From CAZBWP01 sp964630265 (GTDB taxonomy: Bacteria > Pseudomonadota > Alphaproteobacteria > Rhodospirillales > Defluviicoccaceae): a DNA stretch of 14,049 nt. Position numbers and translations under genes: made by a program. The notes beneath the pieces are model-generated. The model was not told the DNA's origin and ran no database searches. It saw only the letters and a list, made by a program, of their open reading frames with translations. Each line of letters opens with the position of its first letter. The stretch's first letter is position 1. The stretch lies in assembly GCA_964630265.1 (NCBI GenBank), contig CAZVRW010000076.1, positions 1 through 14,049 of the forward strand. The letters run 5' to 3'. Shown one piece after another: positions 1-8,700 of the stretch.

Positions 1-56
1 ACCGTCACGGACCGCAAGACCTAGCCCCAGAGTCACCCTTTCCGCTCGCTGGTATT

Positions 57-74
57 AGAGCACGATCGTGCTCT
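57..74. repeat. Perfect 18-bp palindrome
   Basis: AGAGCACGATCGTGCTCT is identical to its own reverse complement. As RNA it could form a 7-bp stem with a GATC loop. No T-run follows on either strand, so it is not a canonical intrinsic terminator. A dimeric-repressor operator is the alternative. Confidence 0.6.
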
Positions 75-257
75 CGCAGAGTCACCGGGGCGACAGAAAC
101 AACGTTGCAGAAACGTTAGACTGATGATGGGCCGCCATGGCGGCTGCGACGGCCTGTCACGTGCCGTCGTCGACATTCGGGCAAACGGCGGCGAAATGGC
201 AACGGGACCGCCGCCACGGGCGTTTCGGCGACGGCAGTCGGCAAGCAAAAGCTCTGA

Positions 258-286
258 TTGGACTACTGCATTCAAAATTTTTGTAT
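258..286 (+). promoter_or_regulatory. Candidate sigma-70-type promoter in AT-rich island
   Basis: TTGGAC (258-263) and TTGTAT (281-286) are spaced exactly 17 bp apart in the only AT-rich patch before the radical SAM gene. The -10 matches the consensus only partly (3 of 6). A start near 293 would leave a leader of about 200 nt. This competes with the candidate at 354-383. Confidence 0.25.
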
Positions 287-353
287 GTTTATTCTCTTGT
301 TGGTTGAAGCGACGCGGGGTCGGGCGACAAATGACACCGACGGCCAACTTGGC

Positions 354-383
354 GTGACAAAGACCGCATCTGTCGTTTACGAT
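354..383 (+). promoter_or_regulatory. Candidate sigma-70-type promoter
   Basis: GTGACA (354-359, 5 of 6 to TTGACA), an 18-bp spacer, then TACGAT (378-383, 4 of 6 to TATAAT). A transcript from about 390 would give a leader of about 105 nt before the radical SAM start codon. The call is motif matching only. Confidence 0.3.
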
Positions 384-495
384 CCACGGTGAGGCGCGTC
401 GGGGAGGGGCGTCCCTGGGTCGCGCGTCGGCAATCGGGGCGTGGTGGCGTCGCGCCAAGACGGAACGCGCGACGACACGCGCGTCGGGAGGGAGC

Positions 496-2478
496 GTGAA
501 GGTCACCCTGGTCCAGCCGCCCAGTCATCGGGTCGATACCAGCGAACTCGCGCCGCCGCTCGGTGTGCTCACCGTCGCCACGGTGCTGCGAGAGGACGGC
601 GTCGACGTCAGCATCGTCGACCTGAACCTGGAGTGTCTGCGGACGCTGGCGCACGCCGGGGCCGCGTTCTACGATTGGGCGACGGAGCGCATCGCCGCCA
701 CCGCCCCGGATCTCGTCGGCTTCACCTCCATGGCGCTGGAGACGCATATCGGGCTGGAGATCAGCCGACGGCTGAAGCGGCGCGATCCCGCCGTGCGCAT
801 CGTCATGGGCGGCGCGCACGTCACCGCCATCGCCGAAGACATCCTGACGCATTATCCCTGGATCGACTTCGTCGTCGCCGGCGAGGGCGAGACCGCGGCG
901 CGGGGTCTGGTGCGGGCGCTGCGCGGCGGACGTCGGCTCGGCGCCGTCGCCAACCTGGCGTTCATGGACGCCGGCGGCTTTCGGCTGGATCGCGTGCTCC
1001 GGCCGAACCGGTCGTTCGACGACTATCCGTTTCCCGCCTACGACCTGGTGGATCTCGACGCCTACTTTGCCCTCAATCCGTACCGGGTGCTGGACATCGA
1101 ACAGAATCGCGGCTGCGTGCTGCGCTGCGCCTACTGCTACGCCGCCGGCCACTGGGGGCAAGGCGAGCAGGCGCGGTCCGTGGAGCGCGTCGTCGCCGAC
1201 GTCCAACGCCACTACGATCTCGGCGGCCGCCATCTCTCGTTCGTCGGCGACAACTTCTTGAATGACAAGGCCTATGCGACAGCGGTCGCCGACGCCATCG
1301 CCGCGGCCAATCCCGGCGTGACGTGGCGCTGCTACGGGACGCTGCCGCAACTGACCGAGGACGTGGTCGAAGCGTTCGCCCGGGCCGGCTGCCGTTACGT
1401 CTTCGTCGGCGTCGACGCGGTCAGCGCCGGCAGCAAGCGGCGCTTCAAGAAGAGCTATTTTCGCGGTTGGCCGATGCTGCGCCGGTCGCTGGAGCGCTGC
1501 CTCGACCGGGCGATCACGCCGACCTGCGCCTTCCTGCTGCAACCCGGCGTGTCGGCGGCAACGAACGCCGAGAACGAGGAGGTGCTGACCGTCGCCGCCC
1601 ATGTCCAGTTGCTGCGCTGCGGCGTGCGGCTCAATCCTTTGACCGTCTATGCGCGCACCGGGCTCGCGCCGACCCTCGCCAAACATCCCATCGCGCCGTC
1701 CAACGAGAAGCCGCGGGTGCTGTTCGACGGCCATTGGATGACCGAGCAGAACCCCTTTGCCGAGGCGCGGCCGGGGCTGTTTCCCTATCACAGCACCCTC
1801 GGGCCGCCGGAGCGGTTCGCCGCGTTCATCCGCGCCACGCACGCCGGACACACGCTGCTGGACCACTTCTCGCGCACGTTGATGCAGGCGATCCACGCCG
1901 GCCTGCCGCTGTGGCCGCTGCTGCACGAGGCGGCCGCCCGGGTGGACTACGCGGGCACCGACAAGGCGGCGTGGCGGGACGGGGAGGTGCGGGCGTTCCT
2001 GGAGCGCGTCGGCACGCGCCGGACGACCCGGGAGATGCGCGACACGCTGGCGTTCGAGGCCGCCGAATACGGGCTGCGCCATCACCCGACGCGAGCGCCC
2101 GTCCGCCTCGACGTGGACGGCGCGACGCTCGCCGCGTGGCTGCTGCCGCACGCCCGCGTCCGGCTGTCCCGCTCGCCGCTGGCCTACGAGGGCACGGACC
2201 CCGTGGCGGCGGGGGAGGGATGGCCGGGGGAACGGATGGGGGCGGAGCCGATGGGGGAACCGGCGAAGCAGACCTTCTTGGTGCTGCCCAACGGCCCCGG
2301 CATGCGCTACCTGCGGCCACGAGCCGCCGCCGACCGGCTGATCCGTGACCTTGGCGACGCCGCCGCCAGCGGCCGGACCGTGACGGCACCGGCCGCTGGC
2401 ATCGCCAAACTGATCGCCGCCGAGGTCATCGCCCTTCCCGCCCCGGCCCTGCGGAAGCCTGGAGAAGCATCGCCATGA
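496..2478 (+). CDS. B12-binding domain radical SAM protein
   Basis: A 660-residue cytosolic enzyme. The N-terminal half (about 1-150) is a cobalamin-binding Rossmann-like domain, with the usual opening MKVTLVQPP and the GGAHVTA and VVAGEGE segments. The radical SAM domain follows (about 195-400), with the [4Fe-4S] motif C207-x3-C211-x2-C214 (CVLRCAYC) after the DIEQNRG strand. About 250 C-terminal residues are not assignable. Families with this architecture carry out methyl transfers, ring rearrangements or peptide modifications, and the reaction here is not determinable. GTG is chosen as start because it gives the family-typical N-terminus and follows GGGAGGGAG (486-494), although the spacing is short. 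The stop overlaps the next start as ATGA, so the two genes are coupled and probably act in one pathway. A peptide (RiPP) maturase is a reasonable guess given the peptidase neighbour. Unrelated natural-product or lipid chemistry is possible. Confidence 0.9.
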   Translation: MKVTLVQPPSHRVDTSELAPPLGVLTVATVLREDGVDVSIVDLNLECLRTLAHAGAAFYDWATERIAATAPDLVGFTSMALETHIGLEISRRLKRRDPAVRIVMGGAHVTAIAEDILTHYPWIDFVVAGEGETAARGLVRALRGGRRLGAVANLAFMDAGGFRLDRVLRPNRSFDDYPFPAYDLVDLDAYFALNPYRVLDIEQNRGCVLRCAYCYAAGHWGQGEQARSVERVVADVQRHYDLGGRHLSFVGDNFLNDKAYATAVADAIAAANPGVTWRCYGTLPQLTEDVVEAFARAGCRYVFVGVDAVSAGSKRRFKKSYFRGWPMLRRSLERCLDRAITPTCAFLLQPGVSAATNAENEEVLTVAAHVQLLRCGVRLNPLTVYARTGLAPTLAKHPIAPSNEKPRVLFDGHWMTEQNPFAEARPGLFPYHSTLGPPERFAAFIRATHAGHTLLDHFSRTLMQAIHAGLPLWPLLHEAAARVDYAGTDKAAWRDGEVRAFLERVGTRRTTREMRDTLAFEAAEYGLRHHPTRAPVRLDVDGATLAAWLLPHARVRLSRSPLAYEGTDPVAAGEGWPGERMGAEPMGEPAKQTFLVLPNGPGMRYLRPRAAADRLIRDLGDAAASGRTVTAPAAGIAKLIAAEVIALPAPALRKPGEASP

Positions 2479-5400
2479 GCAACGCCAGCGGCCCGACCGA
2501 CGACGACGATGACTTCGGGATCGATCCCACCGGCATCGAACGCGTGCCACCGCAGCCGGCGGTGCCGCCCCTGGATACCGGGGGCGCGGCCGGAACGGGT
2601 GTCGGGACCAGCGTCGGTATCGGCGTCGGGACGAGTGTCGGCATCGGCGTCGGGACCAGTGTCGGCATTGGCGTCGGGACCAGCGTCGGCATTGGCGTCG
2701 GCACCAGCGTCGGTATTGGCGCCGGCACCAGCGTTGGCATTGGCACGGGCACCAGTGTCGGCATCGGCGTCGGTGCCGCGGCAGGGCTCGCCGGCGGCGG
2801 TGGTGCCGGCGGACCGGACGATGCCCTCGACGTCGCGTCCGCTGGGGCGAGCCTACGCCACGCGCTGCTGCTCGCGCGCCAGGTGGAGCTGCAGACGCGG
2901 GAGAGCGCCACGGCGGGCGGTGGCGACGGCGGCGGCGAGCGACTCGCACCGAGGGATTTGTGGCGTTGCGTCCGTCTCGCACAACCCGCCCTATCGCCGT
3001 GTGGCAGCTGGGTCGCCTTCGTCAAGCTGGAGCGCCCGCTGGGCGGCGCCCTGCAGACCGAACGGATCTATCTCAAGCGGGTCGGCTCGCCGCCCGGCGA
3101 GAAGGAGTATCCGCTCACCGACACGACGGTGCTTGCCGACACCCCCGTATGGCGACCGCAGGTGTTCGACGGCGCGCGGAGCGTGCCCGGATCCCGAGAC
3201 CGGCCGGGGGCCAACGAGATCCTGTTTCGCGCCCGGGCGACCGCCGTCGACGTGTTGCAGCTCTACGTCGTCGAGATCGCGCTGCCGACGACCATCGACG
3301 ACACGCCGCCCCGGATCGGCCGCGTCCGCCGGCTCACCAACCTGCTCACCCATCCCTGGGCCCCGAAGTGGCGACGCTTCCTGGATGCAGGCGGGCACGA
3401 GCAGAACCGCATTTTTTATGTTGCGGCGACGCCCGAAGGTCCGCCGGCCGGTGACGATGGCTTGGTCTATGACGATGCGTTGGTCGGCTGGTGGGACAGT
3501 TTGCGTCTGCCGCACCGGCGCTGGCGCTTCCATGAAATCGATGCATACGCGGTTGGCGCGCCCCGCGACCTGCTCGGCACGCATCAGCCGCTGCTGGATT
3601 TCGTCAATGGCGTGTGGAACTGCTGGGACGTGCACCCCGGCGGCTGGGAGATCGTCTGGGCCGCGGTGAATCGCGTCAGCAAGGTCCAAGGGGTCGACGA
3701 CGTGCCGCGCTGGCCGAACGAGATCACGTTGGACATCTTCCGGCTGCGGTGGGCCGACGATGCCGGCCCCGACGATGTCGGCGCGTCGGGGCCGGTCCGA
3801 TGCCTGACCCATCGGATCTTCGCCACGGCAACGGACGCCGCCGCGGCGGCCGCCTCGGATGGGACGGACGAACCGGTGCGTGGCCGCCACGACGACTACA
3901 GGCCGCGCTACGCCCCCGACGGACGGTACATCGTCTATGCGGAAAAGCAGTTCAGCACGCTTCCCGCCGATTATCCGCGCCTCGTCCGGATGAACGCCGA
4001 CGCCTTCGAGAAGGCGGCGATCGTCGACGGCGAGGATGTCTTCGAGGTGATCAAGACCACGTCGGACGACGGCGGCGATGGGCAGCAGGCACGCGATAGC
4101 GTGCTGCCCCATGCGTGGACGTTCTCGGCACCGGACGAACTGGTCGTCGTCGTCGAGGTGGCCGGACGGCACCGGCTGCAGCGACTGACGGTCCCGGACC
4201 ACCCGCACGTCGGCACCGAGATCAACGCACCCGAGGACATCACGGCGCGCGGCGACACGCTGGCCTTTGGCGAGGACAGCGGCTCGGTGCACGATTTCGA
4301 CGTGCACGGCAACGCGGCACGAGGCCAGCCGCTGCAGATCGCCGCCGTCACCAGCAGCATCCGCCGTCCGCCCGAGTTGCGCTTCCCGCCGTTGCCGGCA
4401 AACGCGACAAAGTTCAATCATGTGCTGAAGCGGACGTGCGCCGCCGTCGGCGTCACCGAACTCGCCATTCGGCGCGAGGCGCCGCTGCCGCGGAAGATCT
4501 ACGGTCCGACGGGCGACGCGGTGCAGACGTGGCTGGTCTATCCGGCGGCCTGGAAGGATGCCGTGGCGGCGGGAACCTACGAGCGCGGCGAACGGTATCC
4601 CTTGGTCCACCTGCTGCACGGCGGGCCGTACAGTGCCTGGATCGACGAGTTCCATTCCCGTTTCAACGCCGCCTTGCTGGCGAGCCAGGGCTACGTCGTC
4701 GCGCTCGTCAACTTCCGCGGCTCGACCGGCACGCCGGAGGGCGAGCCGATGACCGCGGGGGCGCCAAGGGTTGCCGCCGAATCGGACTTCCTGCGGCGTC
4801 TGAAGACGGCGGCGGCCGAGGAGGTCGACGGCATCGTCGCCAACGCGTTGCGCCACATGCAAGGCGACGGCGACGCCGACGAGCGCGACCGGATCGCCGG
4901 CGACATCACCAAGGGTCGCCTGCAGCTTCGGCACCTGCGAAAAATCGAGCGGCACGCGACGCAGGACCACGTCGTCGCGTTCCTGACGGCGCTGCCGACG
5001 GACCACTACACGCAGGTGGTGCAGCGGGCCGATCAATCCGACCTGCACGGCTGGGGCAACGCCATGGCCGACGTCGATCGGGTGACGGCGGCGCTGCTCG
5101 CCAGGGGCGGCATCGATGCGGAACGGCTGGCCGTCGTCGGCGGGTCCTACGGCGCCTATCTCGGGGCGCGCCTGCTCGGCTGGCGGGGCCGTGAGCATCC
5201 GTACAAGGCCTACGTCCTGCATGCCGGGGTCTACGACGGCCTGAGCCATTTCGCGACCGACGCGTTCTGGGTGCAGTATCAGAACTTCGGCGATCGCCCC
5301 TGGGCGCGCCCCCGTGCCGACGAGCGGCTGTCGCCGGCCTTCGACGACGGCGATCCCGACCACTGGCAGCGCTTCAGTCGCATCAGCCCGCTGCTGCGCT

Positions 5401-5657
5401 CGCACCGACTGGCCGAGGACGTGCGGGCGGGCACGGCGCCGGCGGTGATGATCACCCACGGCCTCGGCGATCTGCGGGTCCATTGGCACCAGAGCGTTCT
5501 GTTGCACCGGATGCTCAAGGATCGCGGCGTCCGCTCCCGCCTCGTCCTCTATCCGGGACTGGGACACCGCCTCGACCAACCCGAGCCGAGCGTGCGGTGG
5601 TGGTCGGCCGCGCTCGCCTGGCTCTGCGACCACGGTGTCGGGCCGGGCGGCCGGTAA
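2475..5657 (+). CDS. S9 family (prolyl oligopeptidase-like) serine peptidase with octapeptide-repeat N-terminal extension
   Basis: A 1060-residue protein, far longer than usual S9 enzymes (600-750). Residues 9-13 are five Asp. Residues 43-98 are seven tandem octapeptides of GTSVGIGV type, followed by a Gly-rich linker. From about 155 to 650 lies a probable beta-propeller. The C-terminal alpha/beta-hydrolase domain has HGGP (715-718), NFRGSTG (746-752), nucleophile Ser891 in GGSYGA (usually GGSYGG), Asp999 in HGLGDLRVHW and His1031 in YPGLGHRL, so the triad looks intact. About 106 residues separate NFRGSTG from GWGNAMADVDRV, where family members have only about 15. No signal peptide is seen, so it is probably cytosolic. 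The start ATG overlaps the previous stop, and GGAGAAG (2461-2467) is its ribosome site. S9 peptidases are known leader peptidases or cyclases in some RiPP pathways. That role here is inferred only from the radical SAM neighbour. Confidence 0.92.
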   Translation: MSNASGPTDDDDDFGIDPTGIERVPPQPAVPPLDTGGAAGTGVGTSVGIGVGTSVGIGVGTSVGIGVGTSVGIGVGTSVGIGAGTSVGIGTGTSVGIGVGAAAGLAGGGGAGGPDDALDVASAGASLRHALLLARQVELQTRESATAGGGDGGGERLAPRDLWRCVRLAQPALSPCGSWVAFVKLERPLGGALQTERIYLKRVGSPPGEKEYPLTDTTVLADTPVWRPQVFDGARSVPGSRDRPGANEILFRARATAVDVLQLYVVEIALPTTIDDTPPRIGRVRRLTNLLTHPWAPKWRRFLDAGGHEQNRIFYVAATPEGPPAGDDGLVYDDALVGWWDSLRLPHRRWRFHEIDAYAVGAPRDLLGTHQPLLDFVNGVWNCWDVHPGGWEIVWAAVNRVSKVQGVDDVPRWPNEITLDIFRLRWADDAGPDDVGASGPVRCLTHRIFATATDAAAAAASDGTDEPVRGRHDDYRPRYAPDGRYIVYAEKQFSTLPADYPRLVRMNADAFEKAAIVDGEDVFEVIKTTSDDGGDGQQARDSVLPHAWTFSAPDELVVVVEVAGRHRLQRLTVPDHPHVGTEINAPEDITARGDTLAFGEDSGSVHDFDVHGNAARGQPLQIAAVTSSIRRPPELRFPPLPANATKFNHVLKRTCAAVGVTELAIRREAPLPRKIYGPTGDAVQTWLVYPAAWKDAVAAGTYERGERYPLVHLLHGGPYSAWIDEFHSRFNAALLASQGYVVALVNFRGSTGTPEGEPMTAGAPRVAAESDFLRRLKTAAAEEVDGIVANALRHMQGDGDADERDRIAGDITKGRLQLRHLRKIERHATQDHVVAFLTALPTDHYTQVVQRADQSDLHGWGNAMADVDRVTAALLARGGIDAERLAVVGGSYGAYLGARLLGWRGREHPYKAYVLHAGVYDGLSHFATDAFWVQYQNFGDRPWARPRADERLSPAFDDGDPDHWQRFSRISPLLRSHRLAEDVRAGTAPAVMITHGLGDLRVHWHQSVLLHRMLKDRGVRSRLVLYPGLGHRLDQPEPSVRWWSAALAWLCDHGVGPGGR
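2601..2777 (+). repeat. Tandem 24-bp repeat, 7 full copies plus a partial, coding an octapeptide
   Basis: Units start at 2601, 2625, 2649, 2673, 2697, 2721 and 2745, with a degenerate partial copy at 2769. Each encodes [V/A/T]-G-T-S-V-G-I-G in the peptidase frame. Codons 2 to 7 of the unit vary among copies only at third positions (ggg/ggc, acc/acg, agc/agt, gtc/gtt, ggt/ggc, atc/att). Only the first codon changes the amino acid (gtc, gcc, acg). The pattern suggests the peptide sequence is being conserved. Confidence 0.95.
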
Positions 5658-5718
5658 GCGACCAAGGGGGGCAGCGGCGCCCGTCCAGTCCAGGCCAATC
5701 CAGGCTCGGCCCGCCGAT

Positions 5719-5741
5719 CCACCAGCGGATCGATCTGGTGG
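5719..5741. other. Alternative hairpin overlapping the convergent terminator
   Basis: CCACCAG (5719-5725), a 9-nt loop, then CTGGTGG (5735-5741). The right arm uses bases 5738-5741 that also form the outer left arm of the large inverted repeat at 5738-5787, so the full large stem and this hairpin cannot form together. Confidence 0.45.
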
Positions 5742-5787
5742 TTCGATTCAGCTGACGGATGGGACTGATCCGTCAGCATCGAACCAC
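5738..5787. terminator. Large inverted repeat between convergent genes, probable bidirectional terminator
   Basis: Left arm GTGGTTCGAT (5738-5747), a 3-nt bulge TCA, and GCTGACGGAT (5751-5760). The loop is gggactg. The right arm is ATCCGTCAGC (5768-5777) and ATCGAACCAC (5778-5787). All 20 paired bases match. It lies between the peptidase stop (5657) and the cyclase-gene stop (5787-5789), the expected place for a shared terminator. No T-run flanks it on either strand, so termination efficiency is uncertain. Confidence 0.6.
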
Positions 5788-8700
5788 TACCCGATGACGT
5801 TGAAGACCGGGATCGGCGCGGCGAAGCCCTTGAAGCGGATCTCGTCGACATATTCCACCGAGCGGCGGCCGGCGAGTTGATTGACGACGCGCTGGGTGGT
5901 GAGGATCTGGCCGTTGGTTGCCTGGTCGCAGAGGCGCGACGCCAAGTTTACGTGGCGGCCGGTCGCGGCATATTCCGTGCGTTCGTCGTCGCCGATCAGG
6001 CCGATGGTGGCGTAGCCGTAGGACACGCCGATGCCAAAGCCGAGTTCGGTGCCCATGCCGTCGAAGCGGGCGATGAAGCGTTCGATGGCGCCGCGCATCT
6101 CCACGGCCATGTCGATCGCCTGGACGATCGGCTGCTCGCTGACGATGGGGTCGCCGACGAACACCATGATCCCGTCGCCCGCCAGATGATCGACCGTCGC
6201 CTGGTGCCGGCGGACGATCTCGCCCAGGGTGCGGTGATAGGTCTTCAGCATTTCCACGGCCTCTTCCGGCTCCACCGCCTCGGAGAACGCCGTATAGCCG
6301 CGCAGGTCACAGAACAGGATGGCGATGCGCCGCCGGTGGCTCTTGAGCACCTCATCGTTCCCCGAACTCAGCAACAGGTCGGCCACCGGCGGCGAGAGGA
6401 AGCGCCGCAACTGTTCCAGCTTTTTGATCTCCTCCACCTGTCGCTTCACCCGCACCTCCAGCTCGTCGGCGAGGTCGGCCAAAGCCTTGGTGCGTTCCTC
6501 GACCTTCCGCTCCAGCTCCGAGTAGAGCAGGGAATTGCGGATCGAGATCGCCGCCTGCGCCCCGAGGACCGAGAGGTAGCGCAGCTTGCGGTCCGACAGG
6601 TCCATCAGGTTGATGCGGTTCTCCACATAGACGATGCCTTCGAGGGTGCCCAGCTGGACCAGCGGCAAACCCAGGGCGGAGAGCGGCCGCGCCGCGCGCA
6701 GGTAGGGATCGTGGGCGACGTTCAGGTCGGGGATGCCGTCGCGGACGACGGATGCCTCCTGTGTCCGCCCGACCAGATTGACCAGCGCCGCCGGATAGGC
6801 GGACTCGGCCGGCGCCTGTGCGCGGCCTTCGATGTCCAGGGTGACGACGGGATCGTAGGCGCCGTTCTCGGCCAGAAAGACGACGACCTTCTGCGCCCCG
6901 GTCACCGCGACGATGGCGTTGGCGATCTCGGTCTTCAGGCCTTCGAGATCGATCTCGCCGCTGAGCCGCTGCGTCAGTTCGAACAGGGCGCGCAGGTCGA
7001 GCCGCTCGTTGATGAGATCGATCTCCGTGTCGGGCGCCAAGCCGTTCGCCGGTTTCGTCGTTTCCTCGCCACGCAGGGACACCGAATCGATGTAGCCGAC
7101 GAGCCGCTTCGCGCCCCACGTCTCGTAGCAGGCCCGCGCCCGCGCCAGGTGGACCTCGGCATAGTCGGGGTGACCGCGGCGCCGCCACAGGTCGGCGAGC
7201 AGGAATTGGGCCAGCCCCTCGAACTGCACATAGTGATGGTCGCGGGCGGCCCGGATCGCCTCCTCGTAGGTGCCCACGGCATCGAGCGTCCGCCCGTCGA
7301 GCGCTTCCCGTCCGGCGCGGACCAGCAGGTCGGCGTGCAGGAAGTTCTCGGGGCAGCAGTCCCGCCAGACGCCCAACCGGGTCTGATGGTCGCGAAGCTC
7401 GGCGAGCCGGGCGGCGCGCTCCTCGGCGGACACGTCTTCGCTCGCCAGACATCCCAGCGTCGACAGGGCCGCGAACAGCGTCAGCATCGGCAAGGTCATT
7501 TCCGTGGACAGGCTGTCGCAGTGTTGCCGCGCGGCGGCGATGCTCTCGGCGGCACAGCGAAATTTGCCAAGAAAGCAGTAGTTGTGGGCCTTCAGCACGT
7601 GAAAATAGCAGGCGAGCAAGCCGTGGGCGTGCGTCTCGACGGACGCGAGCAGGTCCGCCTCGCGCAACGCGCCGATGTCGAACGGGCTGTCGTCGCTGGT
7701 GCTGCCGTCCAGGTGCGACAGCGCCAGGTAGGCGGCGGCGGCCAAGCCCTGGCCCAGCGTGTTCTGGGTGGACTCCACATGCTCGCGAATATCCGCCACC
7801 TCGCGCTTGAACGCGGCGATCGGCCGGCCGAGGAAGAACTCGTTCTGGCAGCGGGCAAGGGTCAGGAGGTAGCCGCCGTAGTCGCGCTCGCCCTGCTCGA
7901 GGCACTGGGCGAAGCCGTCGTCGACGATGTCGTGCGTCGTCCGCAGGTGATTGACCCAGTGGTTCAGGCTGCCGGCAAGGGTGTAGAGGACCCGCGGCCG
8001 CGCCTTCACATAGCCATGTTTCTCGGCCAACTGGAGGGCCAAGCGGCCGAACAGGTAGCCGTCGCGATAGCGTCCGCGCTCGGCGATGACGGCGCCGAAG
8101 TTGCTGAGCCCCTTGGTCGCCGCCGGCGACACGCCGTGCTCGATCGCCAGGCGGGCCATCACCGAGGCGATGAGATTGTTGAGCTCCGCATGGGCGAAAT
8201 AGGACGGCGGGATCAGATACATCAAGATGTCCAAGATCCGGCAGACGAGCGGGTCGGCGATCTCGGGGCGGGCCAGGAGTTCGTCGTATTGGGCGGCGAT
8301 GTCGATGGACGACAGCCGCTCGATCTCCCGATCGAGAGCCCCGGCAATGTCGGTCCGCGCCAAGTCGAAGCCGAGCAACGAGAGCGCCTGCCAGCCGCGA
8401 TCAAGCGCCTCGCGGTAGCGGCCTTGCAGGGTGTCCTGGACGATCAGCAGGGTGTAGAGCGCCGCCTGGTCCGAAGGGTCGAGGCACCACCGCAACGCCA
8501 TATCGACACAGGACCGCGATGCCCCCAGGTCGCCGAGCTGATATTCCACCTCGGCCTGCACGCGGTAGAGGACGCAGAGCAACTCGGCGGCCGCGGCCTC
8601 GGGACAGGCGGCGATGAAACTGGCCGCCCGCTCCAGATAGTGGCGCGCCGCCGAGTAGGCGGTGTTGTCGCGCGATCGTTTCGCCGCCTCGAGATAGAGG

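Larger units (their letters stand above)
1..495. other. Non-coding region upstream of the radical SAM gene
   Basis: No convincing gene is visible here. The stretch holds a perfect 18-bp palindrome (57-74), a 14-bp palindrome GCCGCCATGGCGGC (131-144), and a CGACGGC/GCCGTCG hairpin (147-169). The 10-mer cagagtcacc occurs twice (28-37 and 77-86). An AT-rich island at about 268-300 stands out from the GC-rich surroundings. These dyads could belong to the end of a gene left of the window or to regulation of the pair that starts at 496. Confidence 0.6.

Noticed and set aside
124..357. Possible small precursor peptide upstream of the radical SAM gene
   Set aside because: No ribosome site before the ATG, no leader-like motif, and it spans the AT-rich promoter candidate.
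2601..2777. CRISPR-like array
   Set aside because: Units are contiguous 24-mers without spacers, in frame within a coding region.
2426..3025. Minus-strand frame with PTLVPTPMPTLV repeats
   Set aside because: It is the antisense reading of the octapeptide array. The plus strand carries conserved S9 domains and the synonymous variation fits the plus frame.
2991..5633. Long open minus-strand frame opposite the peptidase (880 codons)
   Set aside because: High-GC antisense shadow with no recognisable domain. The plus strand has the complete S9 catalytic triad.
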